Source: Acanthosepion pharaonis (Eukaryota > Mollusca > Cephalopoda > Sepiida > Sepiidae). From it: a stretch of DNA of 64,000 nt. Under the pieces are notes generated by a model that did no database searches, was not told where the DNA came from, and saw only the letters and a program-made list of their open reading frames with translations. Shown here piece by piece: positions 60,413 to 63,096 of the stretch. The position numbers were made by a program, and so were the translations under genes. The first letter of the stretch is position 1, and every line of letters starts with the position of its first letter. Location of the stretch: contig CAHIKZ030004126.1 in the NCBI GenBank assembly GCA_903632075.3, positions 1,377,501-1,441,500 of the forward strand, in the 5' to 3' direction.

Positions 60413-61399
60413 GAATTATAGTTTGCAGGGATTGCAAACTCACTTTGCTAACAGATTAAGGCATTAACTCACTGACCACTCGCTAAATGACACGATCCTT
60501 GTTTTTATTAACACTGTCAATATGAACCCTCGTCACTTAAGCCAGAATACCAGCCACAGCAAAATAAGAATAAGATAAAAGATTGGATCATCCTACTCCA
60601 TTGGATCCATTCGTAAGCCGCAAATCCCATTAGCATCATAAGAGTACCACATGTATTGCAACCATAGCTGCTGTCGTTTGGCTAGGGCAAAACAGCTTGG
60701 TACAACCCATCACTTTAAGGCTGGTTTTGAATTCAGAGCTTTCCTCTTACTAGACTGGTTGTTACCTTAAGGTAAGAAAGCCTCATCTACCATGCTATTT
60801 AACCCATAGCTGGAGGAACATGAATCCATGCCTTTGCCAAGGGTATTAGTGTGAACAAAAAAGAATGATGCATACCGAGCTCTTCAGGCTGATTTTGAAT
60901 TCAGAGTTTTCCTTCTCCCAGTCTGCCTTGCTATTTAACCCATAGCGGGAGGAAAATGGATTCATGCTTTTTTAAAGAGCATTAGTGCAATGCAAGCAAA
61001 ACAGATTTGACCAATGTTTGAACTCTGCACACAAAATTAATGTTCTGTGCTTTTAACTATTGGAGTATCAACAGATCCATTTGATGAGTACAATAAAAAA
61101 AACACCGGATCAGCCTACCTGCGGATCCTCTCTGGTTTGCTGCATGTGTTCCAGGAGTTGTACAACACTGTAGCCCCATGCTGCGAGCACAGCCGAGCGA
61201 ATTGTATCAACAGCAGCTTTCTGCCAGAGCATGTCTTTGTTATGACGTAGCGTAAACCGAATCTTTGGATTGATAATGCCAAACGCCACGACCAGGTTTT
61301 CCACTTTCTTCAGTTCTTCTTTTCGTCTCTTATCATTTTTGTTGTACTGTTGTCTCACAGGAAGATTTTTGAAGAGTTTAGCAGCACAAATTGTTGTAC
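24075..61399 (-). CDS. PMS1: PMS1 mismatch-repair gene, 14 3'-terminal coding exons (partial)
   Basis: MutL-family protein of the nucleus; in other animals PMS1 pairs with MLH1, and it lacks the MutL endonuclease motif. Exons A-N (61119-61399, 57586-57708, 54551-54691, 53532-53898, 52389-52825, 49617-49730, 43879-43987, 42053-42176, 40386-40461, 37300-37457, 34450-34653, 33705-33835, 28716-28885, 24259-24456) have GT/AG borders and compatible phases (2633 nt, 877 residues plus stop). Matches to human PMS1 recalled from knowledge: LFKNLPVRQQ, VDINLDPNKTQVL, an HMG box starting RPETSFLIFSKQ, VPFSMSQLK, HRVDEVLIYQRLMES, GLTSCVPMYGIKDL and HDRPF. No DQHAxxE motif is visible, as in other PMS1 proteins. 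The GHKL ATPase exons are missing and should lie past base 64000. Intron lengths range from 0.6 to 5.6 kb. Identification is firm; exact borders are manual. Confidence 0.95.
24259..24456 (-). CDS. PMS1: PMS1 last coding exon N with stop codon
   Basis: 198 nt including TGA at 24259-24261, acceptor gttttAG, phase 0. It encodes SEAVRMARSSPSFSSRDDIM, then CLHDRPFLHDIYNLSDLPFS. CxHxRPFxH is the conserved C-terminal MutL motif used in the MLH1 dimer interface. About 12 residues extend beyond where human PMS1 stops, ending ESQQSIG. The reading frame is open from the acceptor. Confidence 0.94.
   Translation of the reverse strand, partial: SEAVRMARSSPSFSSRDDIMDLLDRIGKARKWKCLHDRPFLHDIYNLSDLPFSQESVMESQQSIG
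24640..25250 (-). pseudogene. CR1/jockey-like LINE 3' end
   Basis: In broken frames: SVIGPDLASQLQSLFS, RKFCANSFFTRISHAGNSPP and TSCFPVNFDFQKFKSYVLTF, matching the conserved LINE C terminus (SFFPRTARLWNSLP..CFP..YNL..FK) and sharing wording with the copy at 55710-56450. Lies in the PMS1 intron before the last exon. Confidence 0.75.
25355..25660 (+). repeat. tRNA-derived SINE
   Basis: tRNA-like head with GGCATGGTGGAGAAATTGAT and B-box-like AAGTTCGAATTCCAGTC, then the body shared with several copies (ATTCACTTACATGCTAA, GGGTTCTATAGCCTTGGATG). Related copies: 2105-2290, 40610-40795 (minus), 47905-48130, 53001-53290, 60720-61040. Confidence 0.75.
25661..27820. other. PMS1 intron, mostly unassigned
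   Basis: Contains (TA)n arrays at 26117-26165 and 26284-26326 and, at about 26195-26285 on the minus strand, a GAGCA-box repeat ending CCTAACGAGTTCTTTT. The stretch 26800-27760 has mixed composition but no recognised protein; a frame of about 100 codons at 27423-27737 resembles nothing known to me. Confidence 0.4.
27821..28373 (-). mobile_element. Non-autonomous Helitron (553 bp)
   Basis: On the minus strand it starts TCTTTATCTATAAAAGGCAG after an A and ends with the hairpin CGGGCAACGCCGGG, then CCATGCTGCTAG followed by T. 5' TC, 3' hairpin plus CTAG, and insertion between A and T are the Helitron hallmarks. A (GT)n tract lies just inside the 5' end. No Rep/helicase coding. Confidence 0.88.
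28716..28885 (-). CDS. PMS1: PMS1 exon M: MutL C-terminal domain
   Basis: 170 nt, acceptor ttcttgcAG, donor AAG|GTTAGT, phase 1 in and phase 0 out. It encodes SQVEVTGLTSCVPMYGIKDL and HEVLENIATIGPSTSLMQCR followed by PLKIVNYLK. Matches GxxxCxPxYGxxDLxEIL and ECRPRKVxxYL of PMS1. It ends just before the conserved GEAVRLSR/SEAVRMAR block that begins the last exon. Confidence 0.93.
28886..29790. other. PMS1 intron, unassigned
   Basis: Includes a frame of 109 codons at 29316-29645 (plus strand) ending in GRVMPFPRSKLADVMCHTLR. I do not recognise it; it is most likely a fragment of a transposable element read in the wrong frame. Confidence 0.35.
29795..29975 (+). repeat. Dispersed repeat with hammerhead-like module
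   Basis: CTGAAGA-T-GATCTTTGAAAATATC-AAAAG (29799-29827), then AAACTATAACGCCTTCCTTT and ACACAATATGTCTATATTAT. It corresponds to the minus-strand repeat at 5450-5720. Confidence 0.5.
30290..30545 (+). repeat. Hairpin/GAGCA-box repeat with ATT/TA tail
   Basis: AGCTTCTGTTTTTGAAACATGG, CTATGTAGC, then ATGCTCTgtAAATTTACATT followed by GAGCAC and a tail into (ATT)n(TA)n. The same order of blocks is found at 58140-58390. Confidence 0.6.
31140..31225. repeat. GAAA/GAGA-rich low-complexity tract
   Basis: AAAGAAAGAAAGAGAGCGAG-type sequence; a longer relative is at 33120-33380, and both are followed by the same TTTATATTTTATTTCAGCTT phrase, so they are copies of one repeat. Confidence 0.85.
31558..32240 (+). 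mobile_element. Non-autonomous Helitron with intact termini
   Basis: Starts TCTTACTTATTATAAAACGC after A(31557), ends CCCCGGGCTACTGCTAG before T(32241). Carries two tandem head units, each with a (GT)n tract and TTTCCTACATTTTTCAcC. The 3' hairpin has lost its AACGCC half. Relatives: 2323-3104 and 59304-59984. Confidence 0.8.
32690..32930. repeat. Hairpin repeat with (TA)n tail
   Basis: Arms CTACACAGTTCCATGTTTCA... and ...TGAAACATGGTTGGAACTGT enclose about 90 bp. A (TA)n array follows at 32880-32930. Same family as 30290-30420 and 58012-58225. Confidence 0.65.
33120..33380. repeat. GAAA/GAAC microsatellite
   Basis: Tetranucleotide-based array with a higher-order AAAGAGAGAACAAAAGAGAG unit repeated about five times at its right side. 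Confidence 0.95.
33705..33835 (-). CDS. PMS1: PMS1 exon L: MutL C-terminal domain
   Basis: 131 nt, acceptor ttttTAG, donor GATG|GTCAGT, phase 2 in and phase 1 out. It encodes LPGGERIWKTLMSLKRENHA and later ADERLLSNGFRVAIYDG. The DxRLxxNGFxI stretch matches PMS1. The intron to exon K is only 614 bp. Confidence 0.9.
34015..34140. repeat. 29-bp tandem repeat, about four units
   Basis: CTGGCCA recurs at 34024, 34053, 34082 and 34111, exactly 29 bp apart; the unit is ATTAAATGTCTGGCCATTAA plus CACAACCCC. Confidence 0.95.
34450..34653 (-). CDS. PMS1: PMS1 exon K: MutL C-terminal domain
   Basis: 204 nt, phase 2 in and phase 2 out. It encodes CSWTSADRLVPIGYLPSRDA and WVCHQGVKLALLNSHRVDEV, then LIYQRLMESFQVLADPLENP. 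This aligns closely with PMS1 (DAW......LLN.HRVDE.L.. .RL.E....PLE.P). The acceptor is a CAGCAG pair, so one extra codon may be included or dropped. The chosen donor AA|GTACTG is weak by consensus, but it is the only GT that keeps phase with the next exon. Confidence 0.9.
34757..34990 (-). pseudogene. LINE 3' end with C2H2 finger and (TA)n tail
   Basis: The minus strand encodes SCFICGLLCKSLAGLKCHLR then ILHK, a C2H2 finger typical of the C terminus of RTE-like LINEs, then a stop and a tail leading to a (TA)n array (34757-34801). Inverted relative of 600-790. Confidence 0.7.
35040..35390. repeat. Composite SINE-like repeat
   Basis: The block GTATTTGACATATGAGGGTC through ACACTTTTTGAAGTGCC and GTGCACTACGTGCCACAAG recurs at 56540-56960. 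It is joined to the body of the 25355-25660 SINE family in opposite orientation. Confidence 0.6.
35391..36024. other. PMS1 intron, unassigned
   Basis: No coding or repeat family recognised. Confidence 0.4.
36029..37027 (+). mobile_element. piggyBac relic 1 (about 1 kb)
   Basis: Flanked by TTAA at 36025-36028 and 37028-37031. Ends CCTTTACCTCACTTGCAGGC and (complement) CCTTTACCCTGCCAAATTCT. Inside, broken frames give QEFFFD*DSDDDFEGFT, matching the acidic start of PGBD/piggyBac transposases. Internally deleted. A loose copy of the right end sits at 37115-37170. Confidence 0.85.
37300..37457 (-). CDS. PMS1: PMS1 exon J: linker and start of C-terminal domain
   Basis: 158 nt, acceptor tttttccAG, donor TCAAG|GTTTGA, phase 0 in and phase 2 out. 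It is open in this frame but has no usable internal start, so it reads as an internal exon. It encodes KVKPGHTPAREK and later VKVQTVPFSMSQLKEKL. VPFSMxxLK is the conserved motif that precedes the MutL C-terminal dimerisation domain in PMS1. Confidence 0.9.
37690..38065. repeat. Tandem repeat of a 35-50 bp T-rich unit, about nine copies
   Basis: Unit: CAAAAATTTATTGCTGGTAA then TATTTGTTTTT. Alternating units differ by GCTGG/GTTGG and TACT/TAAT, suggesting a two-unit higher-order repeat. Confidence 0.93.
38110..38640 (+). repeat. Two copies of a 170-bp dispersed repeat
   Basis: CTATTTGcCCATAGCTGGGA, CCTAACAGGTGcTACC, GCAATTAAGAGG and CTTGCTGtTGGATGTAG at 38115-38290 and again at 38454-38630. 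Further copies at 44725-44890 and 55425-55585. Probably a SINE or LINE tail. Confidence 0.8.
38730..38960. repeat. Inverted repeat, arms about 90 bp, enclosing a hammerhead-like motif
   Basis: The left arm (TCCTAATATGCAATTACGCT ... TGACATTATATTAAC complement) pairs with the right arm ending CATATTAGGATTTTTGTCTG. In the right half, 38838-38883 has the hammerhead arrangement described separately. Confidence 0.9.
38838..38883 (+). ncRNA. Hammerhead-ribozyme-like motif (candidate)
   Basis: Stem I ATGTC (38838-38842) with GACAT (38879-38883); core CTGAAGA (38843-38849), which fits CUGANGA; one extra T (38850); stem II GGTC-TACTA-GACC (38851-38863); GAA(A) (38864-38867); stem III ACGT-CCG-ACGT (38867-38877); cleavage position T (38878). 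All three stems form by eye. The extra base before stem II departs from the consensus, so activity is uncertain. Hammerheads of this type are known in Penelope-like elements and animal retrozymes. Confidence 0.45.
38985..39870 (+). repeat. tRNA-derived SINE, truncated copy followed by full copy
   Basis: The full copy (about 39400-39870) has head GTGGCCGAGTGGTAAGAATA (A box), GGTTCCAATCCCACC (B box) and a body with TGATGTTATTGGTCTGGCGG, AAAGTGCCTGA, AGTCACAAGTCATCGTGACA and ATAATGCACTC. The first copy (38985-39330) has the same body without the head. Architecture like the tRNA-derived octopus OR SINEs, though I cannot confirm the exact family. Confidence 0.75.
40015..40260 (-). pseudogene. LINE 3' tail
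   Basis: The minus strand reads TLDFARCFKRQLFPLELQQT and LTVTLYLEWLSSFVL, the last part matching the 3' tail of other CR1/jockey-like fragments in the window (43800-43830, 54765-54780). Confidence 0.6.
40386..40461 (-). CDS. PMS1: PMS1 exon I: end of HMG box
   Basis: 76 nt, acceptor cattttAG, donor GCA|GTAAGT, phase 2 in and phase 0 out. The split codon AG|A gives Arg, then YKEQMQLAKERAANKILNTK. It finishes the third HMG-box helix (D..RY..Q/EM) and begins a basic helical linker. Confidence 0.88.
40610..40795 (-). repeat. tRNA-derived SINE
   Basis: Reverse-orientation copy of the 25355-25660 family (complement of GGGTTCAAATTCCAGTCGGA and ATTCACTTACATGCTAATAC). Confidence 0.7.
40796..41455. 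other. PMS1 intron, unassigned
   Basis: No coding or clear repeat family recognised. Confidence 0.4.
41459..41734 (-). repeat. Two tRNA-like SINE units joined head to tail
   Basis: Each unit reads on the minus strand GGTGTAATGGTTAGCA...GAGTTCAATCCTCAC...GGTGCC. In the first unit the ends GGCACCT and AGGTGCC can form a 7-bp acceptor-like stem. A single copy is at 5884-6016. Anticodon arm is weak, so not called a tRNA gene. Confidence 0.8.
42053..42176 (-). CDS. PMS1: PMS1 exon H: core of HMG box
   Basis: 124 nt, acceptor tttttaAG, donor AAAAG|GTAATT, phase 1 in and phase 2 out. The split codon A|TT gives Ile. It encodes MEENPDADYKTLSELIVKKW and then KSLTDVEKAEFKNLCQKDVK. The ENP, L.....W and KxxFxxLxxxD spacing is that of a canonical HMG box, arguably closer to consensus than human PMS1. 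HMG boxes bend DNA; in PMS1 the role is not well defined. Confidence 0.93.
42520..42840. repeat. Two SINEs head to head, with hammerhead-like tail
   Basis: The minus-strand copy includes CTGAAGA-A-GGCC...GGTT-GAAAC (42560-42592) and tRNA-like ends, as at 1613-1860. A plus-strand head follows, so 42722-42830 forms a hairpin (GCCTGGTATTGAACTCACAA with its complement). Confidence 0.65.
43290..43835 (+). pseudogene. CR1/jockey-like LINE 3' end
   Basis: LCHVWEGAARSSLSSLDIVQ (LINE motif YCSHVWGGAP..SLLDxVQ), an A-tract insertion at 43440-43460, then frames giving RHAINIVTNH and a C-terminal LWN.LPRGCFP-like tail at 43690-43820. Ends just before PMS1 exon G. Confidence 0.7.
43879..43987 (-). CDS. 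PMS1: PMS1 exon G: first part of HMG box
   Basis: 109 nt, acceptor cttttTAG, donor AAGA|GTAAAT, phase 0 in and phase 1 out. It encodes TTLYDLVESQPVKRPETSFL and IFSKQIRPK. The first part matches the TxYDLL motif before the HMG box in PMS1; the second is the classic HMG-box opening (RP.S.F..F....RP). A LINE tail ends only about 50 bp upstream of the acceptor-distal side, at 43830. Confidence 0.92.
44520..44625. repeat. Tandem repeat, three units of about 31 bp
   Basis: Unit AAACGTATAGCTGGCAACAT then TATTTTTTC. Directly follows a (TA)n array (44477-44510). Confidence 0.93.
44725..44890 (+). repeat. Copy of 170-bp dispersed repeat
   Basis: Same family as 38110-38640 and 55425-55585. Confidence 0.8.
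45330..45676 (-). pseudogene. Retrotransposon gag fragment
   Basis: An open frame of 89 codons (MTDKTFDVKLIPEFDGSVTE, EWIEKAELVC, RVLPLRLTGGAFAVYQQL, FVPDRFLAYE) then a stop, FAER, another stop, and VCPDKSVNMFLA. The wording fits LTR-retrotransposon gag proteins (PEFDG, EW.EK.E, LPL.L.G.A). Only the N-terminal part is present, beside the 45700-46050 inverted repeat. Confidence 0.75.
45700..46050. repeat. Large imperfect palindrome
   Basis: Arm 1 (45705-45828: CTGAAAGCAAAGGAAATGTT ... AAAAATAACTCACTC) pairs with arm 2 (45862-46042). Arm 2 carries an extra 50 bp. The loop is about 35 bp. It abuts the gag fragment and may be inverted LTR material. Confidence 0.85.
46592..46955. repeat. (TA)n array and dispersed repeat, inverted copy of 3105-3415
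   Basis: (TA)n at 46592-46649 followed by the complement of the 3105-3415 repeat. Confidence 0.85.
46956..47340. other. PMS1 intron, unassigned
   Basis: A-rich DNA, no gene or family recognised. Confidence 0.4.
47345..47450. repeat. Hairpin, arms about 35 bp
   Basis: CCTATTTGATGTATGATGGA...CTCTC pairs with GAGAG...TCCATCATACATAAAATAGG around a short loop. No TA or TTAA borders seen. Confidence 0.8.
47460..47645 (+). repeat. tRNA-derived SINE
   Basis: B-box-like GGTTCAAATCTTG then the family body (CGTCTACTCAAATGTGGGTA) shared with 1368-1540. Confidence 0.65.
47650..47890 (+). pseudogene. LINE 3' tail fragment
   Basis: CACATTCCCATGTGGGTGCT and CTTAACCTCTTCAAGTTCAG parallel the 43690-43760 LINE tail. 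Confidence 0.55.
47905..48130 (+). repeat. Composite 5S rRNA/tRNA SINE
   Basis: GGGTGACCACTTGAGAATAA then CAGGTGGTCTAAGCTT parallels the 3' end of 5S rRNA (GGGAGACCGCCTGGGAATAC then CGGGTGCTGTAGGCTT). A tRNA-like head (TGGTAATGGATAATGGCT, GAGTTCCAATTCCAG) and the common SINE body follow. Confidence 0.7.
48400..49510. mobile_element. hAT element remnant with duplicated right end
   Basis: Left end TGGTCGTTCTTAACCTGGG-like; right ends AGGTTAAGAAGCGCTG (about 49040-49055) and AATTAAGAAGCGCTG (about 49483-49497). Flanks TCTAACC match at the left (48412-48418) and far right (49498-49505), a plausible 8-bp duplication. The plus strand near 48700-48800 reads VALAKVKKRISELVSDGQQ, like the C terminus of ZBED-type hAT transposases. 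Confidence 0.65.
49617..49730 (-). CDS. PMS1: PMS1 exon F: Pro/Lys-rich linker, possible NLS
   Basis: 114 nt, 38 codons, phase 0 at both ends, acceptor tttacttAG, donor AAG|GTAAAT. It encodes PVQLFAPTARHTPGKRPPSP and ends in VAKKKAVEPK. Two basic clusters (GKRP and KKK) fit a nuclear localisation signal, which a mismatch-repair protein needs, but this is inference. Confidence 0.82.
49880..50085 (+). pseudogene. Tc1/mariner transposase DDE fragment
   Basis: VFQQDGAPCPTTYATEKFLP and WQTLCPDFNIIGPLWWKLKR: the second and third catalytic regions of a mariner/Tc1 transposase (QDNAPxH..., PDLNPIE.LW). The third acidic residue is changed (IIG for PIE). No termini found. Confidence 0.85.
50490..51150 (-). 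pseudogene. RTE-like LINE C-terminal fragment
   Basis: The minus strand in broken frames gives RQLKFLGLIMRKYGLENLIL, TGRIEGKRDKGKQRMTYIAG and LSKWMTERG, a standard LINE block (GH..R..GLE..I..G...G.R.RGRQR..Y...L..W). Upstream is LDDFLKDEEETLDNRCGSTE. Dead. Confidence 0.8.
51287..52277 (-). mobile_element. piggyBac relic 2, opposite orientation
   Basis: Reverse-complement relative of 36029-37027 over nearly its whole length. Right side ends TAAAGG then TTAA at 52278-52281; the left TTAA has decayed to TCAA (51283-51286). The minus strand keeps the DSDDDFEGFT-like acidic stretch. Confidence 0.85.
52389..52825 (-). CDS. PMS1: PMS1 exon E: long linker exon
   Basis: 437 nt, acceptor ttccttAG, donor CAG|GTTTGT. 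The split codon G|AG joins exon D cleanly to EKPSLSSLNSTDKN. It encodes about 145 residues of acidic, Ser/Thr/Pro-rich, probably disordered sequence (DTCSSDLFDQLMGSFTPETP is typical), ending WSRGKMKSKDGGLVQ. This matches the poorly conserved central region of PMS1 by position, and the short WSRG motif also occurs in the human linker as I recall it. Assignment rests mainly on phase, open frame and position. Confidence 0.85.
53001..53290 (+). repeat. Composite 5S rRNA/tRNA SINE
   Basis: 53001-53102 follows 5S rRNA: ATACC, GATCACCAAAGTTAAGCAAT, GAGCCTGGTCAGTACCTAAA, then GAGAATACCAGGTGCTGTAA. 53105-53170 is tRNA-like (GATGTAATGGATAATAGTTC and B box GAGTTCAAATTCCTG). The rest is the common SINE body. 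Confidence 0.8.
53440..53600 (-). repeat. 69-bp tandem duplication at PMS1 exon D 3' border
   Basis: ATACATTTTCAAAGGTACTT then ACCACATGAGGAAAGGGAA occurs twice with period 69 bp (donor sites at 53457-53462 and 53526-53531). The upstream-exon copy is used in the model because it keeps the frame. Confidence 0.93.
53532..53898 (-). CDS. PMS1: PMS1 exon D: end of MutL N-terminal region and start of linker
   Basis: 367 nt, acceptor ttcggcAG, donor TGTG|GTAAGT, phase 0 in and phase 1 out. The first residues, DIVMDVTTILLETIYGPLG, match the helix that closes the MutL N-terminal module in PMS1. The rest is a Ser/Asp/Lys-rich linker with low expected conservation. The last 69 bp including the donor are repeated just downstream, so a second GTAAGT donor exists at 53457-53462; reading on in frame meets TGA directly after the first donor. 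Confidence 0.9.
53975..54475 (+). mobile_element. piggyBac relic 3, 5'-truncated
   Basis: Matches the right half of relic 1 (ACAAAATAATAACTT-like block, CTCCATAAGGAGTAATAAAA, ATGTTGTGGCATGGGGAGCA) and ends GGCAGGATAAAGG then TTAA. Same orientation as relic 1, opposite to relic 2. Confidence 0.85.
54551..54691 (-). CDS. PMS1: PMS1 exon C: end of transducer domain
   Basis: 141 nt, 47 codons, phase 0 at both ends, acceptor tttttaAG and donor GAT|GTAGGT. It encodes the Cys-rich CSCHSCD stretch and then PLFVASISLPQKEVDINLDPN followed by KTQVL, the hallmark end of the MutL transducer (V.VDVN..P.K..V). The exon is flanked downstream by a piggyBac relic (53975-54475). Confidence 0.94.
54940..55320. 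repeat. Tandem repeat, three units of about 121-125 bp
   Basis: Each unit has GGTTTggTTTTaTTTTGTTT, CATATCAACCTCAATGGGTT, CAACAAGATTTTTAGgATAG and AATACGTAT..TTTGTAAGAA. Copies begin near 54940, 55060 and 55185. Confidence 0.9.
55425..55585 (+). repeat. Copy of 170-bp dispersed repeat
   Basis: Same family as 38110-38640; follows the tandem array. Confidence 0.8.
55710..56455 (+). pseudogene. CR1/jockey-like LINE 3' end
   Basis: LYKSTIYPCIEYCSPIWSGA, PATHLKVLD, stop, IQRRLCNVINPDLAS, then FNSFFSRTSRLWNSLPFTGF and PDNYNLQKFKCNVNRHRL. These are the conserved C-terminal blocks of jockey/CR1 reverse transcriptases. Several stops and frame changes. Confidence 0.88.
56490..56960. repeat. Composite repeat, copy of 35040-35300
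   Basis: GTATTCGATGTATGAGGGTC through ACACTTTTTGAAG and GTGCACTATATGCCACAAGG. The MADE1-like MITE has inserted into it at 56615, and a (TA)n array ends it at 56944-56984. Confidence 0.75.
56617..56697. mobile_element. MADE1-like mariner MITE (81 bp, near-perfect hairpin)
   Basis: Flanked by TA at 56615-56616 and 56698-56699. Arms TTAGGTTGGTGCAAAAATAA then TGTCGTTTTTTTGAC pair along 34 bp with one bulge; the loop is 12 nt. Ends and length match the human MADE1/Hsmar1 MITE, with different internal bases. It sits in the PMS1 intron between exons B and C and interrupts a repeat whose other copy (35040-35300) lacks it. Confidence 0.93.
57193..57241. repeat. (TA)n microsatellite
   Basis: Uninterrupted TA repeat. 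Confidence 0.97.
57586..57708 (-). CDS. PMS1: PMS1 exon B: transducer domain
   Basis: 123 nt, 41 codons, phase 0 at both ends. The acceptor follows a long T tract (ttttcctcAG) and the donor is AAG|GTAAGC. It encodes VSVEMFVPKC at the start and GFVYVNKRPV near the end; the latter is the conserved MutL transducer motif (F.FVN.RPV) holding the DNA_mis_repair fold together. The loop between them is shorter in conserved positions than the flanks. Confidence 0.93.
58012..58225. repeat. Near-perfect hairpin, arms about 88 bp
   Basis: TGATTCCAACACGCTACATA ... AATTGAATTAAA pairs with the complementary run ending TAGCGTGTTGGAATCA; loop about 38 nt. Followed by the GAGCA-box repeat and a (TA)n array (58346-58389). 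Confidence 0.93.
58230..58440 (+). repeat. GAGCA-box repeat with (TA)n(CA)n tail
   Basis: ATGCTCTACTTTTGTATCGA then AAGCAC, GGATTATTTACCTAACGAGT, and a (TA)n(CA)n(CATA)n array. Inverted relative at 26195-26285. Confidence 0.75.
58851..58898. repeat. (TA)n microsatellite
   Basis: Uninterrupted TA repeat, followed by GTTGAATAGTCTAGACATAT, a phrase seen beside other arrays. Confidence 0.97.
59304..59984 (+). mobile_element. Non-autonomous Helitron, 3' end truncated
   Basis: Starts TCTTACTTATCATAAAACGC after A(59303). Two tandem head units with GT tracts. Ends at CCCCGGCAACGCTGGGC without CTAG, running into a (TA)n array at 59989-60034. Confidence 0.75.
60372..60410. repeat. Short palindrome around (TA)n
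   Basis: AACTATAATTCTTCA on one side of a TA array and its complement TGAAGAATTATAGTT on the other (to 60423). Confidence 0.85.
60670..61040. repeat. Two SINE fragments in tandem
   Basis: GAATTCAGAGCTTTCCTCTT...CTATTTAACCCATAGCTGGA and again GAATTCAGAGTTTTCCTTCT...CTATTTAACCCATAGCGGGA; reverse-orientation bodies of the 25355-25660 family. Confidence 0.65.
61119..61399 (-). CDS. PMS1: PMS1 exon A: start of MutL transducer domain
   Basis: 281 nt, entered in phase 1 after a pyrimidine-rich tract ending ccAG and left at CAG|GTAGGC in phase 0. It encodes (G)TTICAAKLFKNLPVRQQ, which joins the last GHKL ATPase motif (GTT) to the transducer domain, and then a Lys/Glu-rich helix (KRRKEELKKVENL) and a Gln/Arg-rich end. 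Everything amino-terminal to this is outside the window. Confidence 0.93.
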
Positions 61400-61479
61400 C
61401 TGGAAGTGGGGTGGGGGTGGGCAAAAAAAAACAAACAAACATAGAAACCAAACTATTGATAAAATTTCAAATATATACA

Positions 61480-61930
61480 ATTATTATTATATATTTTTAT
61501 TATAATAACATAAAAAAATGTCTTTATTATAATCTTAATTATTTTTACAATCTCAAAACATTTTTGTTATCATAATTATTTTATTATCATCTTAATTATT
61601 CAATTATAATTATTAATTATTTTATTATAATCTTAATTATTTTTATAATCTCAAAAACATTTTTTTGTTATCATAATTATTTTATTATCATTTAAATTAT
61701 TCAATTATAATTATTAATTATTTTATTATAATTATTATAATCTTAATTATTTTAAAATCTCAAAAACATTTTTTGTTATTATTATAATTATTTTATTATC
61801 ATCATAATTATTCAATTATAAATTGTTATTTTATTATAATTAATTATTATAATCTTAATTATTTTACAATATCAAAACATAAAAAAAAATGTTTTTATTA
61901 TATTCTTATAATATAAATATAATAAAAATA
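61480..61930. repeat. AT-rich tandem repeat with a unit of roughly 100 bp
   Basis: About four units containing AATCTTAATTATTTTT, AATCTCAAAAACATTTTTT and ATTATTCAATTATAA. Sits immediately 5' of exon A's acceptor side in the intron leading to the missing exons. Confidence 0.85.
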
Positions 61931-61932
61931 CA

Positions 61933-62012
61933 TTGCTCTACTTTGTATTGAGCACCTTTTTAAAAGTAAATGCTATGAACAGTGGATTTTTACTCCATCT
62001 GTTCTTTCTCTC

Positions 62013-62043
<31 letters not shown>

Positions 62044-62100
62044 CATGCATGTTTCATTAAATAATATAGACAAGTTTTGTCTATTTATTTTAAGTAAGTT
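61933..62100 (+). repeat. GAGCA-box repeat with (TA)n
   Basis: TTGCTCTACTTTGTATTGAG then CAC, ATCTGTTCTTTC, (TA)n at 62017-62042 and CATGTTTCATTAAATAATAT. Confidence 0.75.
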
Positions 62101-62312
62101 CTTTTCATATTGTCTGATAAGCTTAACATTATCATTGAAAGACAAAAGGAAATCACCATACTGATATATGTTTAAATCCAGTCTAAGCTTTCGGCTTACA
62201 TAAGCCATTATCAAAGATGACAATTACATTACAATATATCAAACAATACAGGAACAAAACAATAATAGTCTGTTTTTGTTGCATAAAAAATTTCAAAGCA
62301 ATGACAAACTCT

Positions 62313-62316
<4 letters not shown>

Positions 62317-62357
<41 letters not shown>
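62317..62357. repeat. (TA)n(CA)n microsatellite
   Basis: TA array passing into ACACACA. Confidence 0.96.
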
Positions 62358-62359
<2 letters not shown>

Positions 62360-62366
<7 letters not shown>

Positions 62367-62560
62367 AACAGCCACATTCTTTAAAGGATCCTTTTTCGAA
62401 CAACACTTCTTAAGAAGAGTACATTGGTACTTTCTTAAATAAACAAAATAAAACAAATTCGCATAATGAAAACCAAGCATATACAAGTACCAATGTATTC
62501 TTCTGAAGAAGTGTTGGTTGACAAAGGATCCTTTTAAAGAATGCACTTTTGTGCATATGT
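62360..62560. repeat. Imperfect inverted repeat
   Basis: CTTTAAAGGATCCTTTTTCG and GAAGAGTACATTGGTAC at the left find complements CAAAGGATCCTTTTAAAG and GTACCAATGTATTCTTC at the right, around about 60 bp. Confidence 0.75.
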
Positions 62561-62999
62561 GCATATATGTGTGTGTGTGTATGTATGTATATATATATGA
62601 TAGAGAAATATATATATATATATATACATACACATTCAAGAATTAAGAAAAACAATGATTGTCTGGAAAACCGGATGTCAAATTTTCTGCAACTGAAAGA
62701 GAAAAAATATAAAACGAATAAGTAGAATGTGTAAAGAGCCAAAAAATAAAAAAACGAACAAAATGGAGAAATGACCTTGACATTCTGTATGTGGGCACAT
62801 GCACACAATGAAAGGAAAAAAAATCAACTTTGCACTAATGAAAAGTGCATATATAAAAGAAAAACAAGAAAAAAGTCAATCGCTGAGATCCCTTGACAAG
62901 TGGACAGAGTTGTTGCTAGAGGGCCTTCTACAAAACTCTAAAGTCTGGATGCTGAAGATAGCACCAATCAGCCAAGTGACAAACTTTATATTTTATTAA

Positions 63000-63005
<6 letters not shown>

Positions 63006-63092
<87 letters not shown>
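63006..63092. repeat. (TA)n arrays flanking a short spacer
   Basis: Two TA arrays with TTTGTTAATA between them. Confidence 0.96.
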
Positions 63093-63096
<4 letters not shown>
